Origin: Athripsodes cinereus
Lineage: Eukaryota > Arthropoda > Insecta > Trichoptera > Leptoceridae
Direction: 5' to 3'
Length of the DNA: 64,000 nucleotides
Assembly (NCBI GenBank): GCA_947579605.1
Contig: OX388314.1
Location: 14,257,982 to 14,321,981 of the forward strand
Below are positions 1 through 12,087 of this stretch, piece by piece. The position numbers and the translations under genes were made by a program. Position 1 is the stretch's first letter, and each line of letters opens with the position of its first letter. The notes beneath the pieces are model-generated. The model was not told where the DNA came from. It ran no database searches and saw only the letters and a program-made list of their open reading frames with translations.

Positions 1-555
1 TACAAGGATGTCATGTGAAGTCCATATTTACTTAAAAATATCTGCTTCACAACAATTAGTATCCGCTGTAAGTGTCTTGGTGTAAATATCTATTTATTTA
101 TTTACATTTACATAAGCCTAAAAGCAGAACAAACATATTGGCAAACTCCCCAGTGGGAAGGGCTATTCAAATATTTAATGGCCTGACTGGAGAGGTTGAT
201 ATCTTTAACGTGACAGAATGACGTATGCAGAATTTATAAGAAAAATTGAGGATATATTGTAGTTGTGTTGTCGTTTGGATATCGTTTAAGGATTTCTTCT
301 GGTATTGCATTGGCCTTCAGCTGTAATGATCCTTATGAGAATCGTCTTATTGTCAGTAATAATAATATTATGACGTGAATGTAATGTCCTAGAACTAATG
401 AATTATACAGTGTTCTTGAGGTGCTATGGCACGTAAACAAAACTTTAATGTTGTTCAATAATAATAATAATAGCATCATCAATTCAGGGATGAAGCATGT
501 CACTCTTTCCGAATATCTACAAATTATATGGCATGGAATGTACAATTTGCATGTT
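1..555. other. AT-rich non-coding stretch
   Basis: No gene seen. Short open frames here have no recognisable domain, and their composition is that of random AT-rich DNA. There is a short TTTATTTATTTAC-like run near 90-105. Confidence 0.6.
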
Positions 556-845
556 ATCACGGCATATCCCACAAGTAGGGTAGCCAGCAGACCAACTGCA
601 TATTATAAACATGCTTACTGTCCTCTCTGTGCCAAAAAAATTAGAACTTTAGGATGGGTGCCAAACCTCATCGCTGAATATTGTAGATGTTAATTGTCTT
701 TTACGTAAGATTTTTCTGTTCATCGCTGACTTCGAAATGTGTAAAAATGTCATTATTTTTCAAACACCTACCTTTTACAGAATACTCAAAAACTTACGGA
801 TAAGAGTGGGAGACCAATTCTTTGCCGGGTGCTTTTCGAAATGGA
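556..845 (-). repeat. CGGCAT dispersed repeat, copy 1 (long)
   Basis: One of ten copies of a family whose shared end reads CACGGCATATCCCACAAG on the plus strand. It contains the conserved stretches GTCCTCTCTGTGCCA, TCATCGCTGA and ACTCAAAAACTTAC, which also occur in the copies at 42600 and 56462. Other copies stop at varying distances from the CGGCAT end, so I take that end as the 3' end of a retroposon and give the strand accordingly. That orientation is an inference. Confidence 0.65.
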
Positions 846-1380
846 AATTATTTTTAAGACTAAACAAATTAATAAGAAACTACATTAAAAGTAAAGCATT
901 AATTACTTCATAATACATATATCATTATTGTCTGCATGTAAGTAGGTACCTATACAGTCGTACAGAAGTATTGTACATTTCGCGAACGTTCAACGAGAAT
1001 ATTAATCTATGAAAGGTGTGTCTTCACTTTTGTGATTGCTAGTAAACGTCAAACAGCTACATAGTAAAACAATATAACAGCATCATGCGCAATCTAGCAT
1101 CACATTACGAATTGAAACACATTATTGTGTATCTAGCGTTGGGTGTAAACGAAAATCACTGTTAAATAAATAAAAAAAACAAAAGGAAAACAATAATTGC
1201 ATAATAAAATATCAATAATTCTATTAGCATCTTAGCAACACTTCGTTTTAGATTATTTGATAAAATGAATGGTATTCGATAGTGCTGTGTTATCAATGAG
1301 GGAATTTATTAAGTTTAGGCCTCAAAACTTCAATTATTTTGAATTATTTTTAAGTAGATAGTATGTAGTATTTTATATAA
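846..1380. other. AT-rich stretch, nothing recognised
   Basis: No gene or repeat recognised apart from A-rich runs near 1165-1190. Confidence 0.5.
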
Positions 1381-1650
1381 AGAATAACAATCTGGTGTAA
1401 TACAGTATTGTGGTTTTATTTAGCACAAAATTAATTATTTGCATTTTTCGTACGCGTTTGACATGTCACAAGTACATAAGTTTGTACGTTTGACTGATTT
1501 GTAGGTTAGGTTGGGTTAGATGAGGTTAGGTAGTCTGTTTTTTTTATGCAAACGCACATTTATTAACACAAGTTTCATAATCATATCATTTCTTGGGTGA
1601 AAAAATTCTTTTTGTTTTTGAAAAGTTCGCCTCTCTTTAATATTTACTCT
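1381..1650. repeat. Dispersed repeat shared with 57597-57850
   Basis: The words GCATTTTTCGTACGCG, TTTGACAT, CTGACTGATTTGTAGG and TTGAAAAGTT appear in the same order and orientation near 57640-57830. The copy includes TTAGG-like stretches at 1502-1531. It continues into the paired hammerhead-like motifs at 1698-1760, so it may be the terminal part of a Penelope-like element. The element type is not proven. Confidence 0.6.
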
Positions 1651-1675
1651 AATGAGTATAAATAACAGACATCCT

Positions 1676-1760
1676 ATTTGCGGACTACAAGTTTGCATCG
1701 TCAGGTGCTGATCTTTAAGTTTGTGCGTTCCTGAAGATGATGAATGATATTTCATAGAAA
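1676..1760. other. Two facing hammerhead-like motifs (degenerate)
   Basis: Plus strand, 1731-1760: CTGAAGA, a 5-bp stem ATGAA/TTCAT around a 6-nt loop, then GAAA at 1757-1760. Minus strand, 1704 downward: CTGACGA, a weak stem, then CAAA. Both resemble the hammerhead core (CUGANGA, stem II, GAAA), but the minus-strand motif lacks the G of GAAA and I cannot trace a convincing stem I or III for either. They are probably relics, if not chance. Confidence 0.3.
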
Positions 1761-1856
1761 TGTCGTATGCCAATAGGTATGGTGACGACACAAGGTGGCA
1801 ACTAGAGTTTAGTCAGCAACCTATCATAACAAACCTAAATATATTAATATTAACTT

Positions 1857-2118
1857 TTTCTTCTTCTTCTTGTGCCGCTCCTATCGGAGGTTGGCGACCA
1901 TCTCTTGATACTCTTCACGATCCTGGGTCAGTCTGATGAGGGTTGCTGCATCCGGTATTCCAAATCACTGCCGAAGATTCTTGAGCCATGATGCTCTTTT
2001 TCGCCCCAAACCCCGTCTACCCTCTATCTTACCCTCTACTATAAGCTGCAGAAGGGCATATTTTTCTCCACGGAATATGTGACCAAAGTATGCGGCCTTT
2101 CGTCTTTTGACAGTGGTT
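1857..2118 (-). pseudogene. LINE family B, C-terminal RT-ORF relic
   Basis: The minus strand translates to the end of a LINE polyprotein. It reads through FGHIFRGEKYALLQL, then GKIEGRRGLGRKRASWLKNL, and ends in DREEYQEMVANLR before a stop. It shares the GRRG.GR and DR.(E/A)Y blocks with the copy at 5563-5925. A TGA interrupts the frame after WLKNLRQ. A GAA-repeat tail (TTC repeats at 1857-1875 on the plus strand) follows the stop, as expected for a LINE 3' end. The 5' part is missing. It is an inactive truncated copy, and the clade (RTE- or Jockey-like) is unresolved. Confidence 0.8.
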
Positions 2119-3337
2119 ATATATAACTTATCACGACATTTTCCAGTGGGCTAACTGTGCGTAATCAACACATAAGTTGTATAAAATAAAACTATAAGTA
2201 ATCTATAAAACTCCTCTGTTTTTTCTTCAACGAAGTACCCACTTGTTATGACGACGATATCAGAACTTAATCAATATCGTGGGAAGAGGTGACACAAACG
2301 ATGCAGTCATTCGAAATATAGTTAAAAACCATCCTTTAAATCTTGTAGAGCTTTTCTACAAATAAATGAATCTTAAAATTTTGTATTGTGGATTTCTTGA
2401 TATCTTTGTCGTTCAGCACCTCCAGATTTTGGTTGACAATATTTATAAGAGCTTGTATTGATATATTAAACCGTTAGAATAATTAATACAATAATGACAA
2501 AACTTGCTTTTTTTGATAAAATAACATATATTAAAACTGTTCTTTTTCTTTAGTAACAACAACTAAGTCATTATCACTGATAAATTCAGTGAGTGTAGTT
2601 AGCATGACTTGTACTTAAATTTATCAAGATACTTGGCAATTGACTGAAACACAAATAATTTCACTATGTACTAAAACAATACAATAGGTACCCTTTTATT
2701 TGTAACCAGTGTAACCATTATTGGTAACTGAGTCCTATTACTATTCTATGTGGCATGGAGTCATGTTTATGGTATGTGAGTAATACATTATTATATATAG
2801 GCTTTCGATGTAAACTATCTAATATCTATTTGTGCATACGAATAAGTTAGAGATACATATGGTATTTTCATAATACGAATATAAAATAATAATAATAATG
2901 TGTCCGTCGTATTCTCAACAATGTCTTATAGGTTGGAAGATAGCCAAGCCACGCCCGAATCATTGAATTATTACTCAACGCATATTCGATAAAATAACAT
3001 ACGAACATGAATGTATGAATGTACCTACATAACTACTTGACTACATACTAGAACTATTATTATTATTGTTTATAGGCAATATTATGAAGTATGTATTATG
3101 TACGTGAAAAAATTTTCTCAGCTCGTTCAATAGTCTTCTATGTACCTATTATAATATGTATGTATTAAATGCTTACTAACTTACGTATAATATCTACATA
3201 CTAGATGTGGAGGAGGGATTAGAAGATTCAAGAAGCACCTAGAATAATTTCCAGTTAAGATTTCAATCATTACTACGTATTTTTTTCAAATATTCGTTTC
3301 CGAGCTATAATCACTAAGCAAAGGCAATCGTCTTAGT
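2119..3337. other. AT-rich stretch, nothing recognised
   Basis: No coding feature seen. It contains scattered ATAATAATAAT and GTATGTA runs and one small hairpin (CACTGA/TCAGTG near 2576-2592). Confidence 0.5.
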
Positions 3338-3427
3338 AGGTTCACTGGAAGACATTACCTCAAGGCAATATGTACGCCTTTTGTAAAATTTATTTTTGAC
3401 AATAAAGTGTTTCTTATTATCATCTGA
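3338..3427 (+). mobile_element. LINE family G, 3' end with hairpin
   Basis: The sense strand reads GGTTCACTGGAAGACATTACC, then TCAA, GGCAAT and ACGCC. It aligns with GGTTAGCTGGAAGATATTGCC, TCCA, GGCAATAAGCTCGCC of the copy at 60848 (read on the minus strand). The hairpin ATTRCC-TCMA-GGCAAT is kept with one mismatch. AATAAA and a TTATTAT tail follow. Only about 90 bases remain. Confidence 0.6.
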
Positions 3428-3511
3428 TGAATTTGGAGCAAAATATAGTTTTATGAATAGATATATTATTCAGACTAAAAATGAGGTATGTAAGGATAAA
3501 TCAACATGGCT

Positions 3512-3590
3512 TTGCGTTCTCTCTACCTACCCCACCTGGGACACGGCGTGAGGCTATAGGTAGATAGATACTTAGATAGATACATTATTC
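3512..3590 (+). mobile_element. LINE family F, 3' terminal fragment
   Basis: The segment CTCTACCTACCCCACC..GGACACGGCGTGAGGCTATAG matches, in opposite orientation, the 3' untranslated end of the family F copy at 50588-51065. Both are followed by a TATAG/GATA-type microsatellite, here at 3555-3590. It is an extremely 5'-truncated copy. Confidence 0.6.
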
Positions 3591-5124
3591 AGTAGAATGC
3601 TGGCAATCTTGATCGAAAAATCTTTTCTTAAATTCGAGTTTTTTTTTTAAACTAGCTGTAACCGTTATTAAATAGATACCTATATTTAAATGCGTTCTTA
3701 CACTTTTTAGTACGCGCTGTATACTGGATTAGATGTCGATTGTGGCATGATGAAAATGTCATACTTGATAGCTTAGTATTTGCTGGTAACCCCATATATG
3801 GATGTAGCTCTAATGAAATGAACGATAAAATGTACAACGAAGAATCCTATTAAATACACGTCGCTTGATCATTGCAATATTGGAATATCTGAAAAAAAGC
3901 CATTCTAAAACTTCTCATTACATAACTATATGATAGACATATAAGTAAACTTTTTACACTTTTCATGCATCTATATATAATAATATGCGTCCCCTTTTGT
4001 ACACTTCACGACACAATATTTATTTAAGTACCTACTTTATTGTTTTAAGCTCAGACAGATCATTATGTCTATAACTATCGCATTGGCCTAAAGCTGTGAT
4101 GAAGTGCAAAGGTAATTATTTCAAGAGAATAATTATAACAAGGTGAGTACTCCAATAAAGTTGAGGATATTTTTGTATTATTAGAAAAGAAAATATTTTT
4201 ATTTATTGTATATTTGGTGTTATATTCACTATTAAATTGTTTATTTTATGTTATATACAAAATGAAGATTTCAATAATATTTTGTTAAACAATTAGATTT
4301 GAAATAATAATAATAATTTACAATATATGAAATCGTATGTTTCATTGCAATTATGAAAACAAAATCAAAACTCGCAAAGAATACATAAATAATATTTAAA
4401 CTTACTATGTAATTCTGTATAAAATGTGAGTATTAAATTTTTTAAAAACTTATTCCTTTTTTAGGAGAGAGCGAATCATTATTACAAAAATGAGAAAAAC
4501 AGGCAATATGTTGTGAATGAAATAAAGTAAGTATATTCAATTGCTGCAATTTTGCACCAAGCAAATGATCTCCTAATTTCTCGTTTTATGTATTGTAATT
4601 TTCTATAGTTTACAATCAAGTACAAGCTTCCTAATAGGAAGGTTTCTTAAGTGGAAAATTATAATAAAATTGTGAAAAATTCTAGATATTTATATAACCT
4701 ACCTACCACAAGGTTCTACGCACTATCAGATCTGGACGAGATAATTATTCCATGTATGTATGTATGTTAACTATCTAAATACAGTATGAAGATGTTCTCT
4801 ACATATATAGAAAACGTGATGGTATGCAAGGTGGCATTTCATTGAAAATCTGTTGTTTTAAATGTCGATTTTTTACCTACTGCAAAACTAGATTGTGATA
4901 CTGTGTCCATACTTAACAATTATATAGTACCTATTATGGTATTGCATGGTACATAGTAATATTATAGCATGTTGCAGTGAAATCATCCTAAAGAATGTTG
5001 AGATGAGTATGTTGGCAACTAGGAGATATATAAATATCGACTCTCCAGTTTCATAACTCAACTAGTCGAAAATTTTGATTTAATTGGTAATACACACAAT
5101 CAACGCTACTCAACCAATTCCACA
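3591..5124. other. AT-rich stretch, nothing recognised
   Basis: No gene or clear repeat. There are ATGTATGTATGTAT runs near 4750 and several poly-T/A tracts. Confidence 0.5.
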
Positions 5125-5429
5125 ATTCTGCAAGCTTACGCTGAAGATCCATTGATCGGAAATGTCGAAAACAGAGAAGGAGAAAGTAGGCAGTCCTTCA
5201 AAAATCAGCCAACAACGAGCTAACTAGATTGGCCACAACATCAGGCATCCAGACCTGCTCATCATCATCTCGGGGGGCATGACCGAAAAGACACCTATAT
5301 GGACCCAAGTGAAGAAGGACATGAACTGTGCTGTGACGCATTTATGTAGAATGAAAAAGATTAGCAGAGAATAGGGAAGAATGGAGAAGAAAATCGAAAT
5401 TCGTTGTAGACCAATCCAACGGATTGTAA
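5125..5429 (+). pseudogene. LINE family A, decayed C-terminal fragment
   Basis: DNA-level match to the copy at 59139-59822. Shared stretches include AAGATCCATTGATCGGA, ATCAGCCAACAACGAGCTAA, TTGGCCACAACATCAGGC and the terminal GACCAATCCAAYGGATTGTAA. It has indels that break the frame around 5260-5290. It shares with the 59139 copy the TGA in place of the tryptophan codon in KIHW(S/T)E, whereas the copies at 35268 and 38433 keep TGG. The two plus-strand copies may therefore descend from the same defective sub-lineage. Confidence 0.75.
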
Positions 5430-5562
5430 CTCACTAGGATATATACCTTTTTTTTTACTCCACAAATAAATTCAATTGTTAAACTACTGAATGGAACAAA
5501 GACAATGTAGGTATATGTCTATTTACAGTGCGATTATTATATAGTGTATTTAATATCTTCTT

Positions 5563-5925
5563 CTTCTGTAGGTGCCCTGTCAGGTCCCCCCGACGTTGGC
5601 GATCACTCTGGCATAGGCATCTCGGTCCTGCGCTGTCTGGAATAACTCCACCACACCCCTCATTCCAGTCCAATCTCGTATATTGCGCAGCCACGATGTC
5701 TGCCTTCTGCCAGCCCCTCGACGTCCCTCTATCTTGCCTGTCATAATCAAACGCAGAATGTGGTACTTTTCTCCACGCATTACATGACCCAGATATGAGA
5801 TCTTGCGCACTTTCACATTCAACAGGAGTTCTCTGTCCATTCCAGCTCTTCTTAACACCTCTGCATTTGTGACCCTATCGGTCCAATGAATACGAAGCAT
5901 TCTCCTATGAAGCCACATTTCAAAT
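5563..5925 (-). pseudogene. LINE family B, C-terminal RT-ORF fragment
   Basis: A 112-residue open frame matching the end of an endonuclease-reverse-transcriptase LINE protein. It begins MWLHRRMLRIHWTDRV, where intact elements read (M/L)W(L/C)YRRML(R/K)I. It continues with SYLGHVMRGEKY, then GKIEGRRGAGRRQTSWL, and ends in DRDAYARVIANV. No RT catalytic motifs remain because the 5' part is truncated. A GAAGAAGAAGA tail follows in the sense direction, seen as TTC repeats at 5561-5570 on the plus strand. The frame is open throughout, so this copy is younger than the one at 1857. The C-terminal tail has no defined catalytic role. Confidence 0.85.
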
Positions 5926-6414
5926 GCCTATGTATTTAATATACCAAAATTTAAAAAATTGTCATTTCTCGAAGCTAAGACATTTCTACTTGTTGATTTA
6001 TGGCACTGGACAGTCGATATATAATGTTTCATACTACGTCTTGAACGTCTTTCTTTAACAATATACCGTTCCTTTGATCTTCTTAGTAACATCTTCAATT
6101 TAATGATGAGATATGGTATCTTTACGGAACATCTTATGGTACGTATTAATAACGTGTCAACCTATATGTTTATAATATAGGGTTAGTCCACTAACTACCC
6201 TCAAAGTAGAAGATACCGTAATGGTATAGGTAAAAAGATTTTTAATTGAACAAAACATTGTTATTCCTTGGCATTGTCTATAGATGAATTAACAATAATC
6301 AACAAACGAATGGTGTAGGCGTTTTATATGAAATTACTCAACATCGGTCCGTTTTTTAAATGTGACGCAATCACCATAGACAATATTTATAAAGAACGTA
6401 GGTACCCAATATTG
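5926..6414. other. AT-rich stretch, nothing recognised
   Basis: No gene seen. An incidental frame that runs from 6328 into the next element has no domain. Confidence 0.45.
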
Positions 6415-6752
6415 TCTCTAGGAGGGGGCCAGCGGTTTGGGTTTTTTGTCGTTTTTAGTTTCAACTTTTTACAATTAATGGCATATACACGCAATATCTA
6501 CTCCCTTGTCACGAAATTTTTAATTTGGTACAGAAGTTTGTAATATTTCACGATGTACTCATTATTGTTCAACAATTTTAGAATAATTTTATATCTTCTT
6601 CTATAGAGGTGGGAGCTTCTTATCACCGATGCCAAATTTCCATACTTGTCCCATATTTTAATTCTATTTTGTTTACTTTCTAATTACGAGATCCTAGAAG
6701 GAAGATGGGAGCTACCCCAGTTTGTCCCCCTTCCTCGGTGCGCCCCTGGTTA
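6415..6752. mobile_element. Poly-G-ended MITE-like element, copy 1
   Basis: The left end reads AGGAGGGGGCCAGCGG and the right end, reversed, AACCAGGGGCGCACCGAGGA. An internal block, reversed, reads ATATGGGACAAGTATGGAAA then GCATCGGTGATAAGAAGCTC. It resembles the block at 52380-52450 (reversed: AAGTATGGGAAAATTATAC, then CACCGAAGTGGGAAGCTG). The G-rich ends recall hAT-type termini (CAGGGGCGTAACC), but I see no clear 8-bp duplication. Confidence 0.4.
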
Positions 6753-7865
6753 CAAGGTTCATTTATAAATTCAAATAAAAACTAAAGAATTAGCTACGCA
6801 CACTGGAATGACCATAAAACACTGATGGACAATTTAATTATTTAGTATCCTCCTCTGCTAAATCACTGATTGCGCTTTGTTCTAAAAGTCAACAATTCAT
6901 CTATATACAATGTTATTTCTTTTTGATGATTTCTTTTCTGTCTTGCTGTTTTTTTTTTGTTTTTTGAGTTGGTTTCTTTTTCATTTTTCCTGCTGAGATC
7001 GCCTTGACCAAAAGCTGTTATGGTCTAAGTGCAGGGTAATATTTTTAGAATTATAATAATAATAATCTCTCTAAAAATATGTTTATATTTATAAATAATA
7101 ATATGTATACATACCTATCTTTATTAACATATAATATACTAATATATGATATATGATGTTAGCACCTGATGACGAGAACTCGGAGTTCACGAAATTGGTC
7201 TCGCTTTAGTTATATCCAATAGTAACAATAAACAATAATAAAAGTACCTATTTATTTTATTAAAAAGAAATAATATGTATATGTTAGATTAGGTTATGAA
7301 CTGCAAAATTCAAACAACTAAAAAATCTCTTTTGTTGAAATGAAAAGTAACTACGCGAATGTAGAATCAAGCTTTTTAACGTTTCAAAAGACCGAAAGCT
7401 TAGGATTCGAACGAGTCTCCTCTACTGTGAACGATCATGATTATACATATGACACTTTTTTGTAGCAAAGGAAGGAAACACTATTGGTTTTCAGAAAGAG
7501 TAAATTCTGTTTTTTTTTTATTAAAATTTGATTTTTATCTTAAAATAAATAAATACATTTTATCGGGATTCTCGATCTGTACACACTCGGCGTATTTCAA
7601 GTTGCACATAATATGAGTTTGTTATTACATCTCAATACCGGTAATAATATTGTTGCCATATTTGTGAATCTTGTTGTAGATATGAATACAATCAAAACAA
7701 TGAGTAAACGCATCTTCCGATATTAGTGACGTACAGAAAGAACATCGAAAAACATTGAAATTTAGCTATGAATGTAAATTTGAGACATTTTGCTCTTATG
7801 TTCTTGATTGATAAAATTGATCGCTGAAATAAATTTATATCCAAGAATGCCTTTTGAAAGAGCTA
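6753..7865. other. AT-rich stretch with one hammerhead-like motif
   Basis: No gene. At 7166-7194 the plus strand reads CTGATGA, an imperfect stem (GAACT-CGG-AGTTC), then GAAA. The core boxes are intact, but stems I and III are not convincing. A poly-T run lies near 7511. Confidence 0.35.
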
Positions 7866-8235
7866 CAACTACAACCCACTGTATTGGTCTGCTATAAGCG
7901 TGGTCTTCCTTTTTCATTCCCCCCTGTCTTTTACCAGTGTTTTCAATGCTACGTATGTGCTTCAGCGCATGTCCTCCATCACTTTTAATCCATGTAGACA
8001 TCTCTTGGTCGGCCTCTATACTGCCTGCTTTTGGTCATGCCCTCTGCGATGGTAATGAGCAGGCCTGGGTGCCTGATGTTGTAAAAAATTCAGTTTGTTT
8101 GTTGGTGGCTAACCCTAATACGAAGTTACTATCTTTAACTAACCCTGTTCAACACCTCGTCGTTTTCAACATGTTCACCACATCTCAGAGGCATGCAAAC
8201 GTCCGCTCTTGTTCTTGCCGATGGTCCAGATTGAA
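7866..8235 (-). pseudogene. LINE family A, old diverged copy
   Basis: Plus-strand words such as TCTCTTGGTCGGCCTCT, ATGCCCTCTGCGATGG, GAGCAGGCCTGGGTGCCTGATGTTGT and CCGATGGTCCAGA match the antisense of the family A C-terminus (compare 35290-35670). They are separated by many substitutions and indels. The frame is destroyed, making this one of the oldest family A copies here, together with the one at 40430. Confidence 0.7.
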
Positions 8236-9900
8236 AAATTATAATAAAAATTATTGAAATTACAAGTAATAAAATGCTGGATTTAAATGAAACTTCTTTA
8301 AAGGCAATATGTTTGAGTATGCTATATAGTGTTATTACAATATCGATGAAGAACATACTTAAGTCTCACTATTTTAATAGCAGTTCTTCGTTCATGACAA
8401 ACATTCCAATCAAAGCAATTTTCGAAAATGTCTTCAATAACAATAATAATTACCTACGCACATACACATGCTGTTTTATCGACAAACATACATAGTAATA
8501 TATATAACATTTATAACGTAAGTAGGTACAAATACAATGGTATTTTAATACGGTCTCATATAATAATATAACTGTAGGTATGTACAATGTAGGTACATAT
8601 TGGTTAAATCTCGACCAGTTTTTCAACATTTTTTCCGCTTCGCAGATGGTGGTGAAATTACCACCATTTCGATTGAATATCTTTCGAACGATCGAATATC
8701 TTTTTCGAATCAAAATTGCTGTCTCGATATGCTTGGCGCCATTTTACAGAAAGCTCAAACAGCAAACATTATAGGTCCCACTCATGAGCTAAATGTCCTG
8801 TAAAACCGATTCAACATTTTCAATTCAAATTTTCGACGTATGTCATTAGTCCTAAATAAGCGACACATTTTTTGTTGATTCTCTGACTACCGTTTGGCTA
8901 AGATGATAGTATAAATAGACCGAACATTATGCGCATCTTTTAAGTAGGTAATACTATCCGATAGAATGTGATGATAAATAAATAAAGCCTTCTGAACTTG
9001 TGTTCTCCCTTTCCATTTCATAACGGGCATTGGATTAAAGGACATGATATAAAATTACAAGATCTTTGCTGACATCATAGGTATCTACATTATCTTCATC
9101 TTCTTCAGTAATCCATCCACCTAGGCTATGATTTTCTGGACACTGCATGGGTGGCGAGCCTCACACGTAGAAATTCTTAGAAATAACATCAACAGAAAGA
9201 ACGCTTGCGAGACAGAGTATTGTTGATATAACTGATACCTGGAATACTTAGCTTATGCAATTACACAACCTTTTACTTACCGCTTTTAGTGAGGGATTAA
9301 GCTTCACATTATATATTTACCGGAATCGGTTGAGTGCACCCGACCATGTTTTTAATTTTAGAATCTAATTAATAAATAAATTGAATTAATTAAATCGTTA
9401 GTAATTTATGTTATATGTAATTGAATATTTATTTTGAAAGTATTTCTTTTTTTATACTTATGTAGATATTTGTAAATGGCTATATGAGCCGTAAATTGAA
9501 TGATAAATAAATATATTTTTTACAACGATGAATCTGAGTATAGGATAATTCAAATTGTATTGAGTCCTCTCGCTTCTTGTATATTGAGAGTGATCGGCAA
9601 CGGTATTTGAATCATGAACTCTTCGGAAGTACAACATAGATTTCACCTACTAAGATTAGGAGATTATACCTATTACGGTAAAAGAGAAATGATTCAGAAA
9701 CAATATTCAAACCTCACATCTTCAAGTTTTAAAACCGATATAACATCAGTGACGAATTTTACGAACAAAATACAAAGTTGTACGTAATCATTACCATATT
9801 TATTCTAATAAAAAAACAAGAAACATATCTTTATGTTTAAGATAATTTTCATTTTTGTCTAGATACATAATGAAAAGGTTAAAGATGGTTATTGATTTTT
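8236..9900. other. AT-rich stretch, nothing recognised
   Basis: Many short frames but none with a domain, conserved motif or coding-like composition. TAGGTACATAT-type words are common near 8520-8600. Confidence 0.5.
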
Positions 9901-9952
9901 CATTAAAATACTTACCTACTTGGTAACATTAAAATACTTACCTACTTGGTAG
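9901..9952. repeat. Tandem duplication, 26-bp unit x2
   Basis: The unit starting CATTAAAATACTTACC occurs at 9901 and again at 9927 without a gap. The copies appear identical except for the last base. Confidence 0.85.
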
Positions 9953-10147
9953 ATATTATTTTTGTACTAGCTTCAAAATTAGGCTAATTGGGTGGAAAAA
10001 AAACTTTACTTTTTGTATGGCTCCGGCTTGTATTAATAATCATTCCAAATCAAATACACCGCCTCTGGGGTTGATCTATGTATGTCCATCCAGTCTCCCT
10101 CGTACCTTCTTCCTGTACACTCCTCCACCAGTAGGCCTAGTCAAAAC

Positions 10148-10293
10148 ACATTTAAGCGTTACGTTTTCGTTCAAACGCGGACGACGTTGCGAGAACGCGT
10201 CAATTTCCGTAGCTACTTGTGTATTATAGCTACGAAAATTGACGCGTTCTCGCAACCTCGTCTTGTTTGAACGAAAACGTAACGCTTAAATGT
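10148..10293. repeat. Long inverted repeat (hairpin/MITE-like)
   Basis: Arms of about 68 bp (10148-10215 and 10227-10293) flank an 11-nt loop. The arms differ only by a small cluster of changes plus one indel in the middle (near 10180 and 10256). Each arm is GC-richer than the surroundings (ACGTTTTCG, GAGAACGCGTC). No terminal duplication is obvious. It is probably a foldback-type non-autonomous DNA element. Confidence 0.7.
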
Positions 10294-12087
10294 AGGCCCA
10301 TAGATATTGCATTGTTTGGGACTGAGCTCCACAGTCGCATTCCTGAGACTCCCTCTTACCCTATTTTCACATTAGGCAGTTGCAGTATCTTTGGCCCATG
10401 ATAATTCTGTTTTGTTGGACCCAGACTTTTCGATGGAGATTGTAGCCATAATATGAAGAGTACGTATTTTTTATTATCTAGGAACGCGGTAACATCGATC
10501 ACACATTACACGGTTACACGTTAAGTGTAGGACATTATTTTACATTACCTGTTTCTTTCTTAGTAAATATCTATACATGAACTGACTAAAATATTAAGTG
10601 TGGAAATTGTATTGGTGTTGTGACTATGCAACGTTTAACGTCCGATATCATCCGACAGCTTGTCATATGATACTTCAGAGGAATTCCTCTTTTTGATGAT
10701 ATTTGATATATGCCACCAGACAATAGCCTGTGTGAGCTTCAAAATGATGACGGTGAGCCTTTTACCACAACATGTATGCGATATTCTAGAGATAGCCGCA
10801 GTATGAGTATAAATTTAATCAGAAATTCGATTTCAAATTCTTATTTAAAATTCAAAAATTCACATGACCAACCAATTGCCATTTCAGCTTGGAGACTTTA
10901 TCAGCAATGTCGACGACTTTTGTCTTTTGTTGGATGGTTTAATTGATTATTTTGTCTCTCAAGCTAATGCCTAGCATTTGTCTCTCCATGGCACGTAGTA
11001 CACACCTCAGTTTTCGTTTGTTCGCAAGTGTACGATTTACTGTCAAAAATGGAGGATTTGGAATTCATTCAATTTGAAATATTAGAATATGAACTGCTGG
11101 ATGTTATAGATGTTGTGCCGTGATAGTTATAAGTCAAGTTTTAAACGAATTTGATCAACTGTGTGAATGAATTTGTCGGGTGACTCTCCTCCTAACCTGA
11201 AAAAACATGAAAAATGTAGTATTTATTGGTTTTATTGTTTTTACACATCATCATTCTATAACAGTATTAACAAAACAACACAAAATTTTGAATACTAGGA
11301 CGATAATTATGCAGTGCAAATTTAACATACACAAGACAGTTTATGGAGATTCAGTAAGAGTGATATTTTTCACGGTTTCTCTGTTAAAAAGGAGAAAGTT
11401 TCGTTAACGTTATTAACCTTATCTTGTTCCATATTATGTCTAAAGTGTTTATGCAAATAAAAATGCATAATTAGAAAAACAAATAAATATGATGACTCAT
11501 CGTGACATTTTATGTAAAAAACCACTTTGACACTAGTGTGAATCATAGACTTAAATTTAGATTTCTTATCTTGTTATGTAAATGACAACGAATAGATTTA
11601 TGTATCACAAAAATACCGCTACAAAACGCAATCAAATAAAAATATCTATACATTCGACAATCAAGTAACAATAAAATATTAAGTTTACTGTCAAACAATA
11701 AAAATAAATAAAGTAAAAATATATTTCGTATATTGGCTTTGCATACAGATGTCATATTATTATTATTAAGAATAATAACTAAAAGCATTTGCCCGCTATT
11801 GGGCATTACCAAAACCGAAACCACAATTCGGCATTGATCCTGATTTTGGCCAAATACTATCTTTATTTTTATGCCATATCAACCGAAATCGAGTGACTTT
11901 TTTCATCAAAAACTGAAAATATCAAAATATAGATTATCAATTTTCTTACATCAGTATCGACACCTGTATAAGACGCTTAAAATATTCATTTCAGCGATGA
12001 TCTATGTCACTTATTCTGAATGAATTATTTTTTATTAACATGGAGAGGACAATTTGAAATTTGAATGTTTATTATATGTATGTAGTT
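10294..12087. other. AT-rich stretch, nothing recognised
   Basis: No gene supported. A 78-codon frame at 10710-10946 and a 93-codon minus frame at 11543-11824 have no recognisable motif. Confidence 0.5.

Noticed and set aside
1502..1531. Interstitial telomere
   Set aside because: The TTAGG-like run is short, degenerate and part of a dispersed repeat also found near 57710.
7395..7430. B-box-like CGTTCGAATCC on the minus strand
   Set aside because: One mismatch in the box, no A box, no flanking tRNA-like folding.
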